A stretch of DNA of 64,000 nucleotides from a bacterium (lineage in GTDB: Bacteria > Bacillota > Sulfobacillia > UBA995), in contig JAVHLP010000010.1 in NCBI GenBank assembly GCA_031082145.1, forward strand, positions 1-64,000. Reading direction: 5' to 3'. This document shows positions 63,133 to 64,000 of this stretch, in pieces. The notes beneath the pieces were generated by a model, which saw nothing but the letters and a program-made list of their open reading frames with translations, had not been told where the DNA came from and ran no database searches. Position numbers and translations under genes: made by a program. The stretch's first letter is position 1. Each line of letters begins with the position of its first letter.

Positions 63133-63729
63133 GTGTCCTATCCGGGCGGCGTCGCCAGGTTGATCCAGGAGCTAACCCGATTGCCCGGCGTCGGGCCCAA
63201 GACCGCTCAACGGCTGGCCTTCTTCCTGCTGGCCCAGCCGATAGCGGATGTCCAGTCCCTGGCCGAGGCCCTACTCCGGGCCCGCCAGAACACCCGCCAA
63301 TGTGGAGTCTGCTGCAATCTCACGGAGGAGGACCCCTGCCCACTGTGCTCTGATTCCCGTCGTGACCGTGACGCGATCTGCGTGGTGGAACGACCTGCCG
63401 ACGTCCAGGCGGTGGAACGAACCCGTGATTTCCACGGCCGTTACCACGTGCTTCACGGCGTCATCTCGCCCCTGGAAGGGGTTGGCCCCGAGGACATCCG
63501 GCTCGCTGAATTGCTGCGGCGTCTGGGTGAGGGGACGTGCCGGGAGGTCATAGTGGCCACCAACCCCTCGGTTGAAGGAGAAGCGACCGCCATGTACATC
63601 GCCCGCCTGGTCAAGCCGCTCGGGATCAGAGTGACCCGGCTGGCGTCCGGCCTCCCCGCCGGAGGCGACCTGGAATACGCCGACCAGGTTACCCTCAGCC
63701 GCGCCCTGCAAGGCCGCCGCGAACTCTGA
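63133..63729 (+). CDS. recR: Recombination protein RecR
   Basis: DNA-gap repair protein working with RecF and RecO. 198 residues from a GTG. The N-terminal HhH (LIQELTRLPGVGPKTAQRLA), a zinc finger with C-x2-C pairs (CGVCCNLTEEDPCPLC), and the Toprim domain (AICVVERPADVQAVERTRDF; ATNPSVEGEATAMYIARLV) are complete. Confidence 0.97.
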   Translation: MSYPGGVARLIQELTRLPGVGPKTAQRLAFFLLAQPIADVQSLAEALLRARQNTRQCGVCCNLTEEDPCPLCSDSRRDRDAICVVERPADVQAVERTRDFHGRYHVLHGVISPLEGVGPEDIRLAELLRRLGEGTCREVIVATNPSVEGEATAMYIARLVKPLGIRVTRLASGLPAGGDLEYADQVTLSRALQGRREL

Positions 63730-63803
63730 GGCCGCTCGCCGCACCCACTGCATAGCCTGGCCCGGTCCGGGCAGACTGCTTCCAGAAAGCCCCGTAGGGG
63801 AGA

Positions 63804-63819
63804 ACGGAACCGGTTCCGT
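63804..63819. promoter_or_regulatory. Perfect 16-bp palindrome upstream of the yaaL-like gene
   Basis: ACGGAACCGGTTCCGT, self-complementary over all 16 bases with no spacer, 54 bases before the ATG at 63873. It could be an operator or a protein-binding site; it does not match the parS or Noc consensus. No function is proven. Confidence 0.4.
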
Positions 63820-63872
63820 CCGGCCGCCATAGCATGGAGGGTGTGATCCCCCCGGTGGGGCGGAGGAGCGCG

Positions 63873-64000
63873 ATGCCGAGACGCTTGAGCGAAGTACTGG
63901 GCAACCTGTCCAACCGGTTGATCCCGGACTACCAGCCGGGATCGGATCTCCCGGGCCGACCGCCGCTTCAGGAGGTAGTGGAGCAGGCATGGCGAGAGTG
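63873..64000 (+). CDS. Start of a YaaL-like (DUF2508) protein, cut by window end
   Basis: ATG at 63873 with CGGAGGAGCG upstream. The visible 42 residues begin MPRRLSEVLGNLSNRLIPDY and end PPLQEVVEQAWRE. The position after dnaX-ybaB-recR and the EVVEQAWRE helix, like the LxEAIExARREW of DUF2508 proteins, suggest yaaL, usually followed by bofA. Only a tentative call because most of the protein is missing. Confidence 0.55.
   Translation, partial: MPRRLSEVLGNLSNRLIPDYQPGSDLPGRPPLQEVVEQAWRE

Overview
The window is a GC-rich (by eye about two thirds G+C, not computed) bacterial chromosome segment that contains the replication origin. The gene set points to a deep-branching, probably spore-forming member of the Bacillota with high GC, of the Symbiobacterium / Thermaerobacter / Limnochorda / Moorella kind. 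The pointers are rpmH-rnpA-yidD-yidC-jag-rsmG-noc-parA-parB on one side of oriC and dnaA-dnaN-recF-remB-gyrB-gyrA on the other, the rpsF-ssb-rpsR-yybS-rplI-lonC-dnaB block, yyaC, CIRCE-controlled groESL, a Bacillus-type long SRP RNA, SLH and Kelch surface proteins, and very frequent GTG and TTG starts. Genus cannot be fixed from the sequence alone.

Layout. 1-3.1 kb: the 3' part of dnaK, then grpE and an overlapping HEPN/MNT pair. 3.1-7.1 kb: two exported proteins on the minus strand, an SLH-domain protein and a large membrane-anchored protein. 7.4-13.1 kb: archaeal-type aspS, a class A penicillin-binding protein whose frame runs far into a convergent EamA transporter gene, htrA, an AtpZ-like membrane protein and a 40-residue basic protein. 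13.1-19.8 kb: murA, a LysM/G5/M23 cell-wall hydrolase, two tRNAs, purA, an FAD dehydrogenase and a methyltransferase, all minus. 19.9-21.9 kb: CIRCE-groES-groEL. 22-28.3 kb: dnaB, lonC, rplI, yybS, mazG-like, rpsR, ssb, rpsF, read as one minus-strand operon from a recognisable promoter and structured leader. 28.3-38 kb: ychF, DUF951, mscS, cvpA, two membrane proteins, yyaC (plus strand), ykuS, a phosphoribosyltransferase, a diacylglycerol-kinase-like gene, bactofilin plus M23 peptidase, DUF4446 and a frameshifted DUF554 gene. 38-43.3 kb: the parB/parA/noc/rsmG/jag/yidC/yidD/rnpA/rpmH block. 43.3-45.4 kb: bipartite oriC around dnaA. 45.4-52.4 kb: dnaN, recF, remB, gyrB, gyrA. 52.4-57 kb: archease-rtcB RNA repair and mtnP-mtnA methionine salvage, DUF72. 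57-61.3 kb: six tRNAs (four of them serine), a Kelch lipoprotein, a polysaccharide deacetylase, tadA and the SRP RNA. 61.3-64 kb: dnaX, ybaB, recR and the start of a yaaL-like gene.

Most of the window is housekeeping. The parts most worth a second look are an intrinsic terminator plus a Shine-Dalgarno-covering palindrome inside the rpmH leader, a second terminator-like hairpin in the gyrB leader, a pairing in the rpsF leader that covers the start codon, the long convergent overlap of the penicillin-binding protein and EamA genes, tadA running into a tRNA-Ser gene, and several locus deletions relative to the usual Bacillota order (no mnmE/mnmG, no yaaA, no gdpP). I found no CRISPR array, prophage or insertion sequence. 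The nearest thing to an accessory system is the HEPN/MNT pair fused by overlap to the dnaK-grpE chaperone genes.
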